From: Rahnella woolbedingensis
GTDB lineage: Bacteria > Pseudomonadota > Gammaproteobacteria > Enterobacterales > Enterobacteriaceae
DNA length: 64,000 nucleotides
Assembly (NCBI RefSeq): GCF_003602095.1
Contig: NZ_RAHH01000018.1
Coordinates: 1-64,000 of the forward strand
Reading direction: 5' to 3'
This document shows, in pieces, positions 54,832-63,934 of the stretch. The notes under the pieces are model-generated. The model was not told where the DNA came from. It saw only the letters and a program-made list of their open reading frames with translations, and did not search any database. The stretch's first letter is position 1. Every line of letters begins with the position of its first letter. The translations under genes were made by a program, and so were the position numbers.

Positions 54832-54985
54832 AAAAGGTTTTAGCCTTTTGAACAGCGCTTGCGCTGGCCCCACCGGGGCGAGGCTTCGCCGAGTAACGCG
54901 GCAACCGAAAGAATCCCCGGGAGCTTACTTAAGTAAGTGACCGGGGTGATTGAGGGAAGCCAACGCTGCTGCAACGTGAAAGATG
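54832..54985. repeat. Intergenic repeat between phnD and phnE
   Basis: A first hairpin, AAAAGG/CCTTTT (54832-54849), is followed by CAGCGC-TT-GCGCTG, then a nested palindrome CCCCGG-gag-CTTACTTAAGTAAG-tga-CCGGGG (54915-54946), and the tail AGCCAACGCTGCTGC..GAAAGATGACGG. The tail matches the repeat at ~61597-61690. It may lower downstream expression or stabilise the phnCD transcript. Confidence 0.7.
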
Positions 54986-54990
54986 ACGGG

Positions 54991-55923
54991 TTAGCGACCG
55001 CCTTTAGTCAGCTCACGCTTCATATCAATAATCTGCTGATATTCAGCCAGTGACGTTTCGCCGATATGTTGTTTACCGCCAACTGCTTTCACGAAGCAGG
55101 CGTGATCTTCTTTGTCCAGTTTCTTGATGGCAGAAACCAGTTTGGCTTTGAAGGCTGGTGGCAGATCACTGCGCACTAAAATCGGGCCGTTAGGGATCAG
55201 CGGAGATTCCCAGATGATACGGATTTTTTTCATCAGATCCGGATGGTCCATGCGGATCATACGGTTGAATGCGCCGGAGGTATAACCGGTTTCACGGTCG
55301 CCGATCATAGAAGCCCAGGTCACTGCGCCTTCGAACTGACCGTTCAGCACGCCAAGGATATCCTGCTCATGGCCGCCGGAGAAGGTGACGCTGGAGAAGA
55401 AGTTGTTGTATTTGTTGTCGGTGGTGCCGCCAAATTCTTTCTTGAAAGTCTGGTTCGGGATCAGGTAACCGGAAGTGGAATCCGGGTCAGCGAAACCGAA
55501 AGATTTACCTTTCAGGTCAGACAATTTCTGATACGGGCTGTCGGCTTTAACCACAACAACGGAATGATAACCGCGTGATTTATCCGTATCGTCGATAACA
55601 ATACCGACCAGATCTACGGCTTTCGGGTTATTAATATACACAGAGGCAAAGGACGAAGGAGACATGCTTAATACCATATCCACTTTCTTTCCTAATAATC
55701 CCTGAATAACACCTGAGTAATCGGATGAATTACGCAGTTTGGTATCCACGTTTAATTCTTTATCGAAGAAATCTTTTACACACTGATTATCGCCGATTTG
55801 CTGAGTCGCATTCTGGCCACCCAGAATACCTAAATTCAATTCTTTAGGAGCATCTTCTGCCATGCTGTGCATCGCGGTAAAAGAACCTGCTACGAAGACT
55901 GCCAGACGTAATAACTTCTTCAT
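54991..55923 (-). CDS. phnD: Phosphonate-binding-type periplasmic protein PhnD
   Basis: A 310-residue binding protein with a signal peptide (MKKLLRLAVFVAGSFTAMHSMA). The family pattern is NLGILGGQNAT, YSGVIQGLLGKKVDMVLSMSPSSFASV, then FADPDSTSGYLIPN. It is related to PhnD/PtxB, so the ligand may be a phosphonate or phosphite; the D-P-x-S-T-S-G segment is the usual phosphonate-binding loop. No C-P lyase gene is in the window. The start 55923 has AAGG upstream. Confidence 0.86.
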   Translation of the reverse strand: MKKLLRLAVFVAGSFTAMHSMAEDAPKELNLGILGGQNATQQIGDNQCVKDFFDKELNVDTKLRNSSDYSGVIQGLLGKKVDMVLSMSPSSFASVYINNPKAVDLVGIVIDDTDKSRGYHSVVVVKADSPYQKLSDLKGKSFGFADPDSTSGYLIPNQTFKKEFGGTTDNKYNNFFSSVTFSGGHEQDILGVLNGQFEGAVTWASMIGDRETGYTSGAFNRMIRMDHPDLMKKIRIIWESPLIPNGPILVRSDLPPAFKAKLVSAIKKLDKEDHACFVKAVGGKQHIGETSLAEYQQIIDMKRELTKGGR

Positions 55924-56028
55924 GTAATGATGACCTTGTGTAGATTGAGAGAAAATAGAAATAAGCACTGCCAAGGGTGTTAATAGCCACTTAACGTGGC
56001 TGTTATGTATTACTCAATTAAAAGGATG

Positions 56029-56862
56029 TTATTCATGTGACTCGTGATCTTCGCCATAGAGCTGTTGCAGGATCCCGTCAGTTAACTGATCCGGATGTCC
56101 ATCGAAAATAATCTGCCCTTTGGCGATGCCGATAACACGGGTGCAATAATCTTTCACCAGTTCCACTGAGTGCAGGTTGACCATCACGGCAATATTTTCT
56201 TCGCTGACTTTTTTCAGCGCATTCATGATGCGCAGCGTATTTTTCGGGTCCAGCGACGCAACAGGCTCATCAGCCAGTAAGATTTTCGGGTTCTGCATCA
56301 GGGCGCGACAAATCGCTACGCGTTGCATCTGACCGCCGGAGAGGTTTTCAGCACGCTGCAACGCATGCGGCAACATATGCAGCCACTCGAGCAGAGAAAT
56401 CGCGCGGGCACGGTCTTCGTCGTCAAACTGATTGAAGAAAGATTTGAACGTTGAGGTATGGCTCAGGCGGCCCAGCAATACGTTAGTCAACACATCGAGA
56501 CGCGGAACCAGACAAAAATCCTGGAAAATCATTCCGCAACCAGAGCGCCAGCGCCGCAGAGATTTACCGGTTAAACCAGCCAGCTGCTGCTGTTCACCGT
56601 TTTCGTAATGACACACTACACTACCTTCAGTGAGCGCAATGGTACCGTTCAGGACGTGCAACAGAGTTGATTTCCCTGCGCCGGACCGGCCAATCACCGC
56701 GACAAACTCGCCCGCGTGTAGATCAAAATTGATGTCATTCAGAACGCGCTGACCTGATTTGTAGGATTTCACCAGGCCTTTCACGTCCAGAACTTTATTC
56801 AAATGCTGTGGCCCGGTCTGAGGATATTCAGCCTGTGCCAGCTTGAGTTGAGCTTGCGCCAT
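56029..56862 (-). CDS. phnC: Phosphonate-type ABC ATPase PhnC
   Basis: A 277-residue ATPase. Walker A is GRSGAGKST, signature [10 protein letters not shown], Walker [14 protein letters not shown]. The region [25 protein letters not shown] is PhnC-like. It is the first gene of the phnCDEE operon, under a Pho box. It is longer than E. coli PhnC (262) at the N terminus. Confidence 0.9.
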   Translation of the reverse strand: MAQAQLKLAQAEYPQTGPQHLNKVLDVKGLVKSYKSGQRVLNDINFDLHAGEFVAVIGRSGAGKSTLLHVLNGTIALTEGSVVCHYENGEQQQLAGLTGKSLRRWRSGCGMIFQDFCLVPRLDVLTNVLLGRLSHTSTFKSFFNQFDDEDRARAISLLEWLHMLPHALQRAENLSGGQMQRVAICRALMQNPKILLADEPVASLDPKNTLRIMNALKKVSEENIAVMVNLHSVELVKDYCTRVIGIAKGQIIFDGHPDQLTDGILQQLYGEDHESHE

Positions 56863-56915
56863 GATGCTGTCTCTCGGTTGCTTTCATAATCTGGCGTTCA
56901 TTAAGCGCGAGTTTT

Positions 56916-56955
56916 ATGACACATCAATGACGATTTAATGGACAGCGTATGACAA
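56916..56955 (-). promoter_or_regulatory. PhoB box upstream of phnC (four 11-bp repeats)
   Basis: ATGACAC, ATGACGA, ATGGACA and ATGACAA start at 56916, 56927, 56938 and 56949, an exact 11-bp period. On the minus strand they read as TGTCAT-type half-sites (consensus CTGTCAT). A TTAATG -10 candidate at 56899-56904 is 11 bp downstream. Two tandem Pho boxes are implied. Confidence 0.78.
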
Positions 56956-57068
56956 AAATGCAACAGACTAAGTGAAATTACCTAACGAATATCCCGAATG
57001 GAGTTTAACTTAACAAGTATCATTTAAGTCCATGATTAGATGGCATCTCATTTACAAAGGAAGATGAA

Positions 57069-58760
57069 ATGGATAATCAGTCACTTATCGCCACGCTCAA
57101 AGAGATTGCTGGCACCCGTCATGTACTGACCGGAGACAGCAACACCGAGCGCTACCGCAAAGGATTTCGTTCGGGCGGCGGCAAAGCGCTGGCCGTGGTA
57201 TTCCCGCAAACGCTGCTGCAACAATGGCAGTTGCTCAAAGCCTGTATCGCCGCCGATAAAATCGTCATCATGCAGGCTGCCAATACCGGCCTGACCGAAG
57301 GCTCAACGCCTAGCGGCGATGATTATGACCGCGACATCGTCATTTTCAGTACTCTCAAACTTGATCAAATCCAGTTGCTCGACGGCGGTCATCAGGTTAT
57401 CGGCTTTCCCGGCAGCACCCTCTACAAGCTGGAAAAAATTCTCAAACCTTATAACCGTGAACCCCACTCGGTGATTGGCTCATCCTGCATTGGTGCATCT
57501 GTGGTCGGTGGTATTTGCAATAATTCCGGCGGTTCTCTGGTTAAACGCGGCCCGGCCTATACCGAAATGGCGCTTTATGCACAGATCGACGCGCAAGGTG
57601 AATTACGTCTGATAAATCATCTGGGGATTAATCTTGGCGAAACGCCGGAAGAGATCCTGACGCGTCTGGAAAAAGCCGAATATCTGGAAAGTGACATTCT
57701 GCAAAATCAGGGGCTTGCGTCTGATCATGATTATGCCGCGCGGGTTCGCGAAGTGGACGCTGATACGCCATCCCGTTTTAATGCCGATGAGAGACGTTTG
57801 TTTGAAGCCTCGGGGTGTGCGGGCAAACTGGCGGTATTCGCCGTACGACTGGATACCTTCCCGGCTGAAACTCAGCAACAGGTATTTTATATCGGCACCA
57901 ATGACACGGCGGTGCTGACCGAATTACGCCGTCAGATCCTGCGCGATTTTGCCAATCTGCCGGTGGCTGGTGAATACATGCACCGGGATATTTTCGATAT
58001 CACGGAGATTTACGGCAAAGACACTTTCATGATGATCGATAAACTTGGCACCGACAAAATGCCGGACATGTTTACAGCCAAAGGGAAATTTGATGCGCGC
58101 ATCAGTAAGGTTCCTTTTCTGCCGAAAAACTTCAGCGACCGCGTGATGCAGTGTCTGAGCAAAGCCCTGCCGAATCACCTGCCGCCACGCATGAAGCAAT
58201 ACCGCGACCGGTTCGAACATCACTTGCTGCTGAAAATGTCCGGCCCTGGCATAGATGAAGCCAGAACCTTTTTGACCCGATTCTTCAGTGATGGTCAGGG
58301 TGATTTCTTTATCTGCTCGGCTGACGAAGGTAAGAAAGCTTTCCTGCACCGCTTTGCCGCAGCCGGTGCTGCCGTGCGTTATCACGCAGTACATGAAAAA
58401 GAAGTGGAAGATATTCTGGCGCTGGATATCGCCTTACGCCGTAATGACCGCGACTGGTTCGAAACACTTCCGGAAGATATCGATAATCAGCTGGTGGCAA
58501 AACTGTATTACGGCCATTTCATGTGCCACGTTTTCCATCAGGATTATATTGTCAAAAAAGGCGCGAACAGTAAGGCTCTGAAACACCGGATGTTAGAACT
58601 TCTGGATGCCAAAGGCGCAGAATATCCTGCCGAACACAATGTCGGCCATCTGTATCTGGCGAAGCCGCATCTGAAAGAGTTCTACCGGCAGGCCGACCCG
58701 ACCAACAGCTTTAACCCTGGGATCGGAAAAACCAGTAAGTTGAAGAACTGGCAGGAGTAA
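57069..58760 (+). CDS. dld: Quinone-dependent D-lactate dehydrogenase
   Basis: A 563-residue FAD-linked membrane-associated D-lactate dehydrogenase (E. coli 571). Similarity is strong throughout: YRKGFRSGGGKALAVVFPQTLL, MQAANTGLTEGSTP, HSVIGSSCIGASVVGGICNNSGGSL, and the C-terminal YPAEHNVGHLYLAKPH. It passes electrons from D-lactate to quinone. It is divergent from phnC; start ATG with AAGGAAG. Repeat sequence follows. Confidence 0.95.
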   Translation: MDNQSLIATLKEIAGTRHVLTGDSNTERYRKGFRSGGGKALAVVFPQTLLQQWQLLKACIAADKIVIMQAANTGLTEGSTPSGDDYDRDIVIFSTLKLDQIQLLDGGHQVIGFPGSTLYKLEKILKPYNREPHSVIGSSCIGASVVGGICNNSGGSLVKRGPAYTEMALYAQIDAQGELRLINHLGINLGETPEEILTRLEKAEYLESDILQNQGLASDHDYAARVREVDADTPSRFNADERRLFEASGCAGKLAVFAVRLDTFPAETQQQVFYIGTNDTAVLTELRRQILRDFANLPVAGEYMHRDIFDITEIYGKDTFMMIDKLGTDKMPDMFTAKGKFDARISKVPFLPKNFSDRVMQCLSKALPNHLPPRMKQYRDRFEHHLLLKMSGPGIDEARTFLTRFFSDGQGDFFICSADEGKKAFLHRFAAAGAAVRYHAVHEKEVEDILALDIALRRNDRDWFETLPEDIDNQLVAKLYYGHFMCHVFHQDYIVKKGANSKALKHRMLELLDAKGAEYPAEHNVGHLYLAKPHLKEFYRQADPTNSFNPGIGKTSKLKNWQE

Positions 58761-58779
58761 TGTCCTTGAAATGGGGAAT

Positions 58780-58885
58780 GGCGTAGTCGGCGCAGGCAGT
58801 TTGTTCCCGGACAGCGCGGAGGCCCCGCATCGTGCTTAAAGTACGTGAGGAGGCCGAGCACTGCCCGGGGGCAAAATGGCAAGTA
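58780..58885. repeat. Intergenic hairpin repeat between dld and yohC
   Basis: GGCAGTTTGTTCCCGG near 58796 pairs with the inverse around CTGCCCGGGGGC (58861). Inside, GGCC-CCGCATCGTGC-TTAA-AGTACGTGAGGA-GGCC makes a long stem. The pattern suggests a short interspersed repeat that may also act as a terminator region. Confidence 0.6.
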
Positions 58886-58899
58886 AGATAGCCATTAAG

Positions 58900-59490
58900 T
58901 TAGAAAAGCTGTGTTCCGTAACCCCACATTATCACCGTCAGAGCCAGAAGTAGCTCTAAAACCAGAACCCCCATTGCCAGCGTTGAACTGGAGAACAGGA
59001 ACCCTTCGCGACGGTCGATATTGAGGAAGTTAGGAATGCCGAGATACAACAGATATCCGCTGTAACACAGCCCGATGATACCAACGAACAGGCATAACCA
59101 GACCATCGGATAAAGCGCAACGAGCCCGCTGAGGAACATCGGTGTGGCAACATAACCGGCAAACACGATGCAACTGTTGAGTGTCGGGCGGCTGTCATAA
59201 CGACGTGCCATCCAGTAGATAATGCGCCCCATCAGTGCGACAGCGGCGAGCATCAGAACATAGAATATAACGGCGATATATGATGCGGTGAACATGGAAA
59301 CCATCAGCTTCTGACCGTCACCGAAGTTCCAGCCCAACTGTGTTGTACCGATAAACGAACAGACAACCGGGATCAACGCCATCAAAAGAACATGGTGGGA
59401 ATACACATGTGAAACGGTTTCCCGCTCACGCTGGATTTGCTGCAGTTCGGGACCAGGATGGGACATTAGTCCCCAGACATGATTTGCCAT
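58900..59490 (-). CDS. yohC: Yip1-family inner-membrane protein YohC
   Basis: A 196-residue membrane protein with five helices, close to E. coli YohC: HHVLLMALIPVVCSFIGTTQLGWNFGDG, FAGYVATPMFLSGLVALYPMVWLC and GYLLYLGIPNFLNI. The start at 59490 (MANHVWGLMSHPGPE) matches YohC and has GGGGGTG before it. Function is unknown. In E. coli yohC also lies near dld and pbpG. Confidence 0.9.
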   Translation of the reverse strand: MANHVWGLMSHPGPELQQIQRERETVSHVYSHHVLLMALIPVVCSFIGTTQLGWNFGDGQKLMVSMFTASYIAVIFYVLMLAAVALMGRIIYWMARRYDSRPTLNSCIVFAGYVATPMFLSGLVALYPMVWLCLFVGIIGLCYSGYLLYLGIPNFLNIDRREGFLFSSSTLAMGVLVLELLLALTVIMWGYGTQLF

Positions 59491-59667
59491 GAAACACCCC
59501 CTTGTACGCCGAAAGCCGCCAGCGGCGTGCAGTGATAGACCTTCGGGAATGCCCGTCAGACCAAGGCACAAGGAAGGTGGCGACCTGTCTATATTATAGT
59601 CGTTTTTGCCAGTTTTGCTGCTGCGCCCAACTCATCGAAATCAGCGATTGACCGGAGCTGGCCGCCT

Positions 59668-60327
59668 TTAATGGACAAAGCGAGCGGCTGTAAATGTCAC
59701 CCCTACCAATACCAGCATCATGCTGATAATCCAGCGAGTCTGTTTGATCATAAGCCCGTAAAACATTGTTTGCATCGAAGTCATTGAAGTTTCGATCTTC
59801 TCAAAGCGCTCATCCATACGCTCAAACTGTTTATCGACCCGTTCAAACCGTTTATCGACTCGTTCAAACTGTTTATCGACCCTTTCAAACTGCTTATCTA
59901 TCTTTTCAAACTGCTTATCCACCTGTTCAAACTTTTTATCGATATGTACAAAATGATCGTCAATTCTCAGCAGATGTCCGTCGATGCGGGAGATGCTCTG
60001 TTCAGTTTTTCCTACACGCACACCGATATCTGTCACCGCATCAGTGAGCGTGACCATTTGATATTCCAGTTTACCGACCCGGAGATTAGTCTCGGTGACG
60101 ACTTCGGTCAGATGACTGACCTGCTGTTCCACCTTCCCGACACGCAGATTCAGTCCGGCAATTTCCTCTCCGTTTTTGATCCCTTGTTTTTCAATGTTGT
60201 TGATCTGATTTTGCATGAGCTTCTCCATGAGCGATTTTCCTTTGTATTCTTCCGGCCATACGGGTGCGCCGGGAAAATAGAGCATCGGATTGACGGGCGA
60301 GATATCCATTGTGCTGAGCTGAAACAT
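59668..60327 (-). CDS. Membrane-anchored heptad-repeat coiled-coil protein
   Basis: A 219-residue protein. Residues ~60-195 are coiled coil, with seven-residue units (F-E-x-x-D-K-Q) repeated about six times (FEQVDKQ, FEKIDKQ, FERVDKQ, FERVDKR, FERMDER). A membrane helix closes the chain (IISMMLVLVGVTFTAA). No enzyme motif is seen; members of such families are often annotated as hypothetical or chemotaxis-like. The coding DNA is repetitive in 21-bp units near 59815-59940, so length may vary between strains. No operon partner is evident. Confidence 0.75.
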   Translation of the reverse strand: MFQLSTMDISPVNPMLYFPGAPVWPEEYKGKSLMEKLMQNQINNIEKQGIKNGEEIAGLNLRVGKVEQQVSHLTEVVTETNLRVGKLEYQMVTLTDAVTDIGVRVGKTEQSISRIDGHLLRIDDHFVHIDKKFEQVDKQFEKIDKQFERVDKQFERVDKRFERVDKQFERMDERFEKIETSMTSMQTMFYGLMIKQTRWIISMMLVLVGVTFTAARFVH

Positions 60328-60526
60328 GGCTGTTGTCCCTCACATAAGTTTTCCCTGTTCAGAAATTCTTAATCTGAGGGGAGTTTGCGCTGTATAAATA
60401 ACCATATCAAATCAATTTCCTTCTCGATTCATCGGCTACTGCTTATGTATCTATGCTTCGAAAACTTACATTTAGGGGATGAATAAAACCAACAAAAATA
60501 GCCTGTTACAGGAGTTTTTAAATTTC

Positions 60527-60649
60527 ATGACTTACGCTTCCCTTCGTTTTCTGCTGTTCGGGATTATGCAAAGCCGGTATTGCGTGAGTACACTAACTAA
60601 CAAGTTTTCACAGGCGAAAAAGACTGCACACCGGTTAAAAAATCATTAA
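60527..60649 (+). CDS. Possible 40-residue small protein
   Basis: MTYASLRFLLFGIMQSRYC and a basic tail (KKTAHRLKNH). A possible ribosome site AGGAG lies 12 bases before the ATG, a long spacing. Nothing else supports it; it is the only candidate gene in the 60328-60680 gap. Confidence 0.2.
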   Translation: MTYASLRFLLFGIMQSRYCVSTLTNKFSQAKKTAHRLKNH

Positions 60650-60680
60650 CGTAGAAGCAGGCATTCCTCAGGAGAATCAT

Positions 60681-61310
60681 ATGCGTATCACCTGTTTACA
60701 CACGGCGGACAGCAATATTGCGGTATTCGAAAACACCGCGCAGGCGCTCGGGCTAAGTCAGCATCAGTTCGTGCATGTGTCGCGGCCTGATTTACTCGCC
60801 GCAGCCGAAAAAGCAGGCGGGCTGACAGCGGATATTCGTCAGCAAACCGCAGATGTACTGCTGGCCCTGAGCGAAAATGCCGACCGCGTTTTACTGACCT
60901 GTTCGACGCTGGGTTCAGCCGCCACGCTTGCCGCTGAAACAGCCACGATGCCCGTTCTACGTGTCGATCAGGCGCTGGCGGAACAGGCCATGAAAACCGC
61001 AGGAAAAGTTGTCGCGCTGTGCGCCGTCGAAACGACTCTGGAACCGACGCGTCAGCTGTTCACGCAGGTGGAGAAACATCCGCAGGCACAGCTTGAAATC
61101 TGTCTGGTGGCGGGCGCCTGGGAAAAGTTTAAGCAGGGAGATCTGGCCGGATATTTACAGGCCATCGCGGCAGCGGCAGATGCACAATATCTGAAAGGCG
61201 CGGCCTGTGTGGTGCTGGCACAGGCTTCAATGACCGGTGCAGCACAGCTGACACAAATGGGCAAACCCCTCACCAGCCCCGAATGTGGTTTGCGAGCAGC
61301 GCTGGCCTGA
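60681..61310 (+). CDS. Aspartate/glutamate/hydantoin racemase-family protein
   Basis: A 209-residue protein of the Asp/Glu racemase fold. The two Cys expected in the family are at LLTCSTLGSAAT (about C75) and TSPECGLRAAL at the C terminus, which fits a two-base racemase. The N terminus MRITCLHTADSNIAVFENTAQALG and VVLAQASMTGAA are further marks. The true substrate is unknown. The ribosome site is AGGAGAAT. Confidence 0.78.
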   Translation: MRITCLHTADSNIAVFENTAQALGLSQHQFVHVSRPDLLAAAEKAGGLTADIRQQTADVLLALSENADRVLLTCSTLGSAATLAAETATMPVLRVDQALAEQAMKTAGKVVALCAVETTLEPTRQLFTQVEKHPQAQLEICLVAGAWEKFKQGDLAGYLQAIAAAADAQYLKGAACVVLAQASMTGAAQLTQMGKPLTSPECGLRAALA

Positions 61311-61346
61311 AAACGGCGGGCAGAAAGCAAAAATGCGGACAGAAGC

Positions 61347-61352
61347 TATACT
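61347..61352 (+). promoter_or_regulatory. Possible promoter of yohP
   Basis: TATACT preceded by GC (a CTATACT sigma-S-like -10), ~67 bases before the yohP start. Confidence 0.35.
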
Positions 61353-61418
61353 GATAAGGAATATCATTGGCTTAGCCTGACGGCCGATGACGACTGAAGA
61401 TAGTGTTAAGGAGATAAC

Positions 61419-61502
61419 ATGAAAATTATTCTGTGGATCATCGCCATCATCTTTATCGTCGGCTTACTGACCCTAACAGGGGTGTTTAAACTGATTTTCT
61501 GA
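61419..61502 (+). CDS. yohP: 27-residue small membrane protein YohP
   Basis: MKIILWIIAIIFIVGLLTLT and a short C terminus ending FKLIF. A single hydrophobic span covers almost the whole chain. It matches E. coli YohP in length and pattern (MKIILWAVLIIFLIGLL..., from memory). An AAGGAG ribosome site stands five bases before the ATG and a strong terminator follows, so it is a real gene though very short. Confidence 0.85.
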   Translation: MKIILWIIAIIFIVGLLTLTGVFKLIF

Positions 61503-61526
61503 TCATCACATTCCCTCCCTGCATAC

Positions 61527-61555
61527 AAAAAGTCCGGCGCATAGCCGGACTTTTT
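61527..61555 (+). terminator. Terminator of yohP
   Basis: AAAAAGTCCGGC-GCATA-GCCGGACTTTTT is a perfect hairpin with a T tract. Confidence 0.9.
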
Positions 61556-61560
61556 CTTTT

Positions 61561-61690
61561 ATCCGCAATTGCTGAAATATCCAAAATAATTCGGATTGCA
61601 ATAAGGCGGCAAGCGAACGAATCCCGATGAGCTGACAATACGTCAGTGATTCGGGTGAGTGAACGTAGCCAACGCCACTGCGGCCCGAAG
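61561..61690. repeat. Intergenic repeat beside pbpG
   Basis: A nested palindrome, CCCGA-tga-GCTGAC-aatac-GTCAG-tga-TTCGGG, and the tail GTGAGTGAACGTAGCCAACG match the repeat between phnD and phnE in both fold and sequence. The two form one family of ~100 bp repeats. Confidence 0.68.
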
Positions 61691-61704
61691 TATGCAGGAT
61701 ATCG

Positions 61705-62643
61705 TTAGTCGTCGGCTTCTTCGACAGAGGGCTGTGTTTTTTGCTGTTCTTTCTGCTTACGGTAGTTCTTCGCAATCTGCGGAACGGGCACGGTTTTGCC
61801 GGTCTCCATCCAGGTACGCAGACGGTTGGCATCCGCAAAGGCAGTAAATTTACCGAAGGCATCCATCACGACCAGCGTCACCGGTTTGCCGTTGATAGTG
61901 GTGCGCATCGCCAGACAATGCCCTGCATCATCGGTGTATCCGGTCTTGGTCAGTTGAATGCTCCAGGACGGATTCATGATCAAATGATTGGTATTACGGA
62001 ACGGCAGCGCATACGCCGGATGGCTGAAGACCGCGGTTTTTTCCGCCGTGGTGCTCAGCTGCCCGATCAGCGGATATCGCTGGGAAGCCAGCAGCAGACG
62101 GGTTAAATCGCGCGCGGTGGACACGTTATGCGGCGACAAACCGGTCGGTTCGACATAATGCGTATGGGTCATCCCCAGCGATTTCGCTTTAGCATTCATG
62201 GCTTTGATGAATGCTGAATAGCCGCCCGGATAATGTGCCGCGAGGCTGGCCGCTGCACGGTTTTCCGAAGACATCAGCGCGAGCTGAATCATCTGACGGC
62301 GCGTGATTTCGCTGTTGAGTTTAACGCGCGAGAACACGCCGCGCATTTCAGGCGTATTGCTGATATCGACGTTAATCACTTCGTCGAGCGGCAGATTCGC
62401 ATCCAGCGTAACCATCGCGGTCATCAGTTTTGTCAGGGAGGCAATCGGCCTCACCTCATCAGGATTTCGGGAATAAATCACTTCGTGGCTTTTCAGATCC
62501 ACCACCATGGCGCTGCCGGAAGCAATTTGAACAATAGGGGCGACAGCCTGCTCTTGCTTTGCAGCGAAGGCGGCAGGTGCAGACAACATGCCTGTATTTA
62601 AGGCTAATAAGCTCAGAACCAGAAGACGGATTTTCACATGCAT
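61705..62643 (-). CDS. pbpG: D-alanyl-D-alanine endopeptidase PBP7
   Basis: A 312-residue penicillin-binding protein (E. coli PbpG 310). A signal peptide ends near AFAA. The three motifs are S69-L-T-K72, S126-E-N128 and K233-T-G235, so the enzyme should be active. It cuts D-Ala-mesoDAP cross-links in peptidoglycan. It faces yohP; in E. coli pbpG also lies beside dld and yohC. Confidence 0.94.
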   Translation of the reverse strand: MHVKIRLLVLSLLALNTGMLSAPAAFAAKQEQAVAPIVQIASGSAMVVDLKSHEVIYSRNPDEVRPIASLTKLMTAMVTLDANLPLDEVINVDISNTPEMRGVFSRVKLNSEITRRQMIQLALMSSENRAAASLAAHYPGGYSAFIKAMNAKAKSLGMTHTHYVEPTGLSPHNVSTARDLTRLLLASQRYPLIGQLSTTAEKTAVFSHPAYALPFRNTNHLIMNPSWSIQLTKTGYTDDAGHCLAMRTTINGKPVTLVVMDAFGKFTAFADANRLRTWMETGKTVPVPQIAKNYRKQKEQQKTQPSVEEADD

Positions 62644-62894
62644 TGCTCTGTATTTAGAAAGTTGTCATTGAGTTATGTCGAAACAGCGGGCGGAATTATA
62701 AGTGACGCGAATAGTCTTAGCACCCGCAATTTTCAATTCTATTTGTCACAAAGTCTGTCACCAGCGCCCGCAAACCGTGCAACGGCGAGTAAGTGAACAC
62801 TTGCGTAAGATTGCACTGAATTCCGGCTATTTACGCAAATCCGCAATTTACAAAATATGCTGTAACATTCCCCACATGACAACTTTCTGAACAA

Positions 62895-63797
62895 TTAACT
62901 ATTGGTCGGGATCCAGCGATAACCTTTTCCGAGACGCTCTACCCTACCTGTACCCGGAAATGCAATGTGCGCGGCTCCCACCAGATATCCGTGATCTGCG
63001 GCATCGCGAAGCGCCTGCTCGCGGGTTCTGATTGCCTGATTCTGATCGATATCAAACTGAATCGCCACCGCAGGATCCTGCATTTGTACCGGCTCGGCAT
63101 GAATAATATCGCCCCAGAACAGCATCTTTTCCGTCCCGCTTTCCAGCAGATACATCACACTGCCGGGCGTATGTCCCGGCGCAGGGAGAGCGCGGATCAG
63201 CGGATGCACCTGCGCAGGCGCGGTAAAAGTCTGCAATTTCCCGGCCGCCTGAACCGGTGTCATTACCTGTTTTGCATTATTAAATGAACGATGGCGACCT
63301 TCAGGAATATCATCAAGATTGTCGCGCGCGAGCCAGTATGTGGCATCTTCCTGTGAAACTTTCACCGGTGCCTGCGCGAAAACCGGTGCGCCGTCCAGTG
63401 AAACACCGCCGCAATGGTCGCTGTGAATATGCGTCAGCAACACCAGCGAAATAGTTTCCGGCGCATAGCCCGCCGCGCGCAGATGACTTTGCAAATGACC
63501 GCCCGTATAGCCGGTCAGTGCGCCAGCCCCCGTATCAATCAAAATCCGCTGATCGCCGGTATCCACCACAAACGCATTTACTGACGCATCCATTTCGGTT
63601 GGCATTGCCGCTTGTGCCATACGCTGCCTGATATCTTCCAGCGAGATATTGGTCAGTAATTTCTCAAGCGGCATTTTCATCGAACCGTCAGAAATAGCCG
63701 TCACGGTGACATCCCCGACTTTCAGCCGGTAAAAACCGGTGCTTTGAGTTTCTGCAACCTGCGGTGCTGCACCGGTGACGGCGGATGAATGATTCAT
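62895..63797 (-). CDS. Metallo-beta-lactamase-fold hydrolase
   Basis: A 300-residue MBL-fold enzyme. The zinc motif is H123-I-H125-S-D127-H128; other ligands lie in ALPAPGHTPGS, FWGDIIH and GAAHIAFPGTG. The pattern resembles methyl-parathion-hydrolase and lactonase relatives; the natural substrate is not known. A signal sequence is not evident. The start ATG at 63797 has GGAG nearby. It is monocistronic. Confidence 0.85.
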   Translation of the reverse strand: MNHSSAVTGAAPQVAETQSTGFYRLKVGDVTVTAISDGSMKMPLEKLLTNISLEDIRQRMAQAAMPTEMDASVNAFVVDTGDQRILIDTGAGALTGYTGGHLQSHLRAAGYAPETISLVLLTHIHSDHCGGVSLDGAPVFAQAPVKVSQEDATYWLARDNLDDIPEGRHRSFNNAKQVMTPVQAAGKLQTFTAPAQVHPLIRALPAPGHTPGSVMYLLESGTEKMLFWGDIIHAEPVQMQDPAVAIQFDIDQNQAIRTREQALRDAADHGYLVGAAHIAFPGTGRVERLGKGYRWIPTNS

Positions 63798-63887
63798 TTT
63801 GGAGACTCCGGAAGGTGAAGGTTTGTCAGAGGATTACTCTGAGTATTGATCTTGTTTTAACATCATTCAAAGCAATCGGAGCCCTGC

Positions 63888-63913
63888 AAAAAGAAAAGGC
63901 GCCGTTAAGCGCC
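63888..63913 (-). terminator. Terminator of the last gene
   Basis: On the minus strand GGCGC-TTAACG-GCGCC is followed by TTTTCTTTTT. Confidence 0.75.
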
Positions 63914-63934
63914 CTGCTGGTGATTTGTTAAAAC

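Noticed and set aside
59815-59940. Regular 21-bp repeats resembling a small CRISPR-like array
   Set aside because: They are in-frame codons for heptads of a coiled coil, with no spacers and no cas genes.
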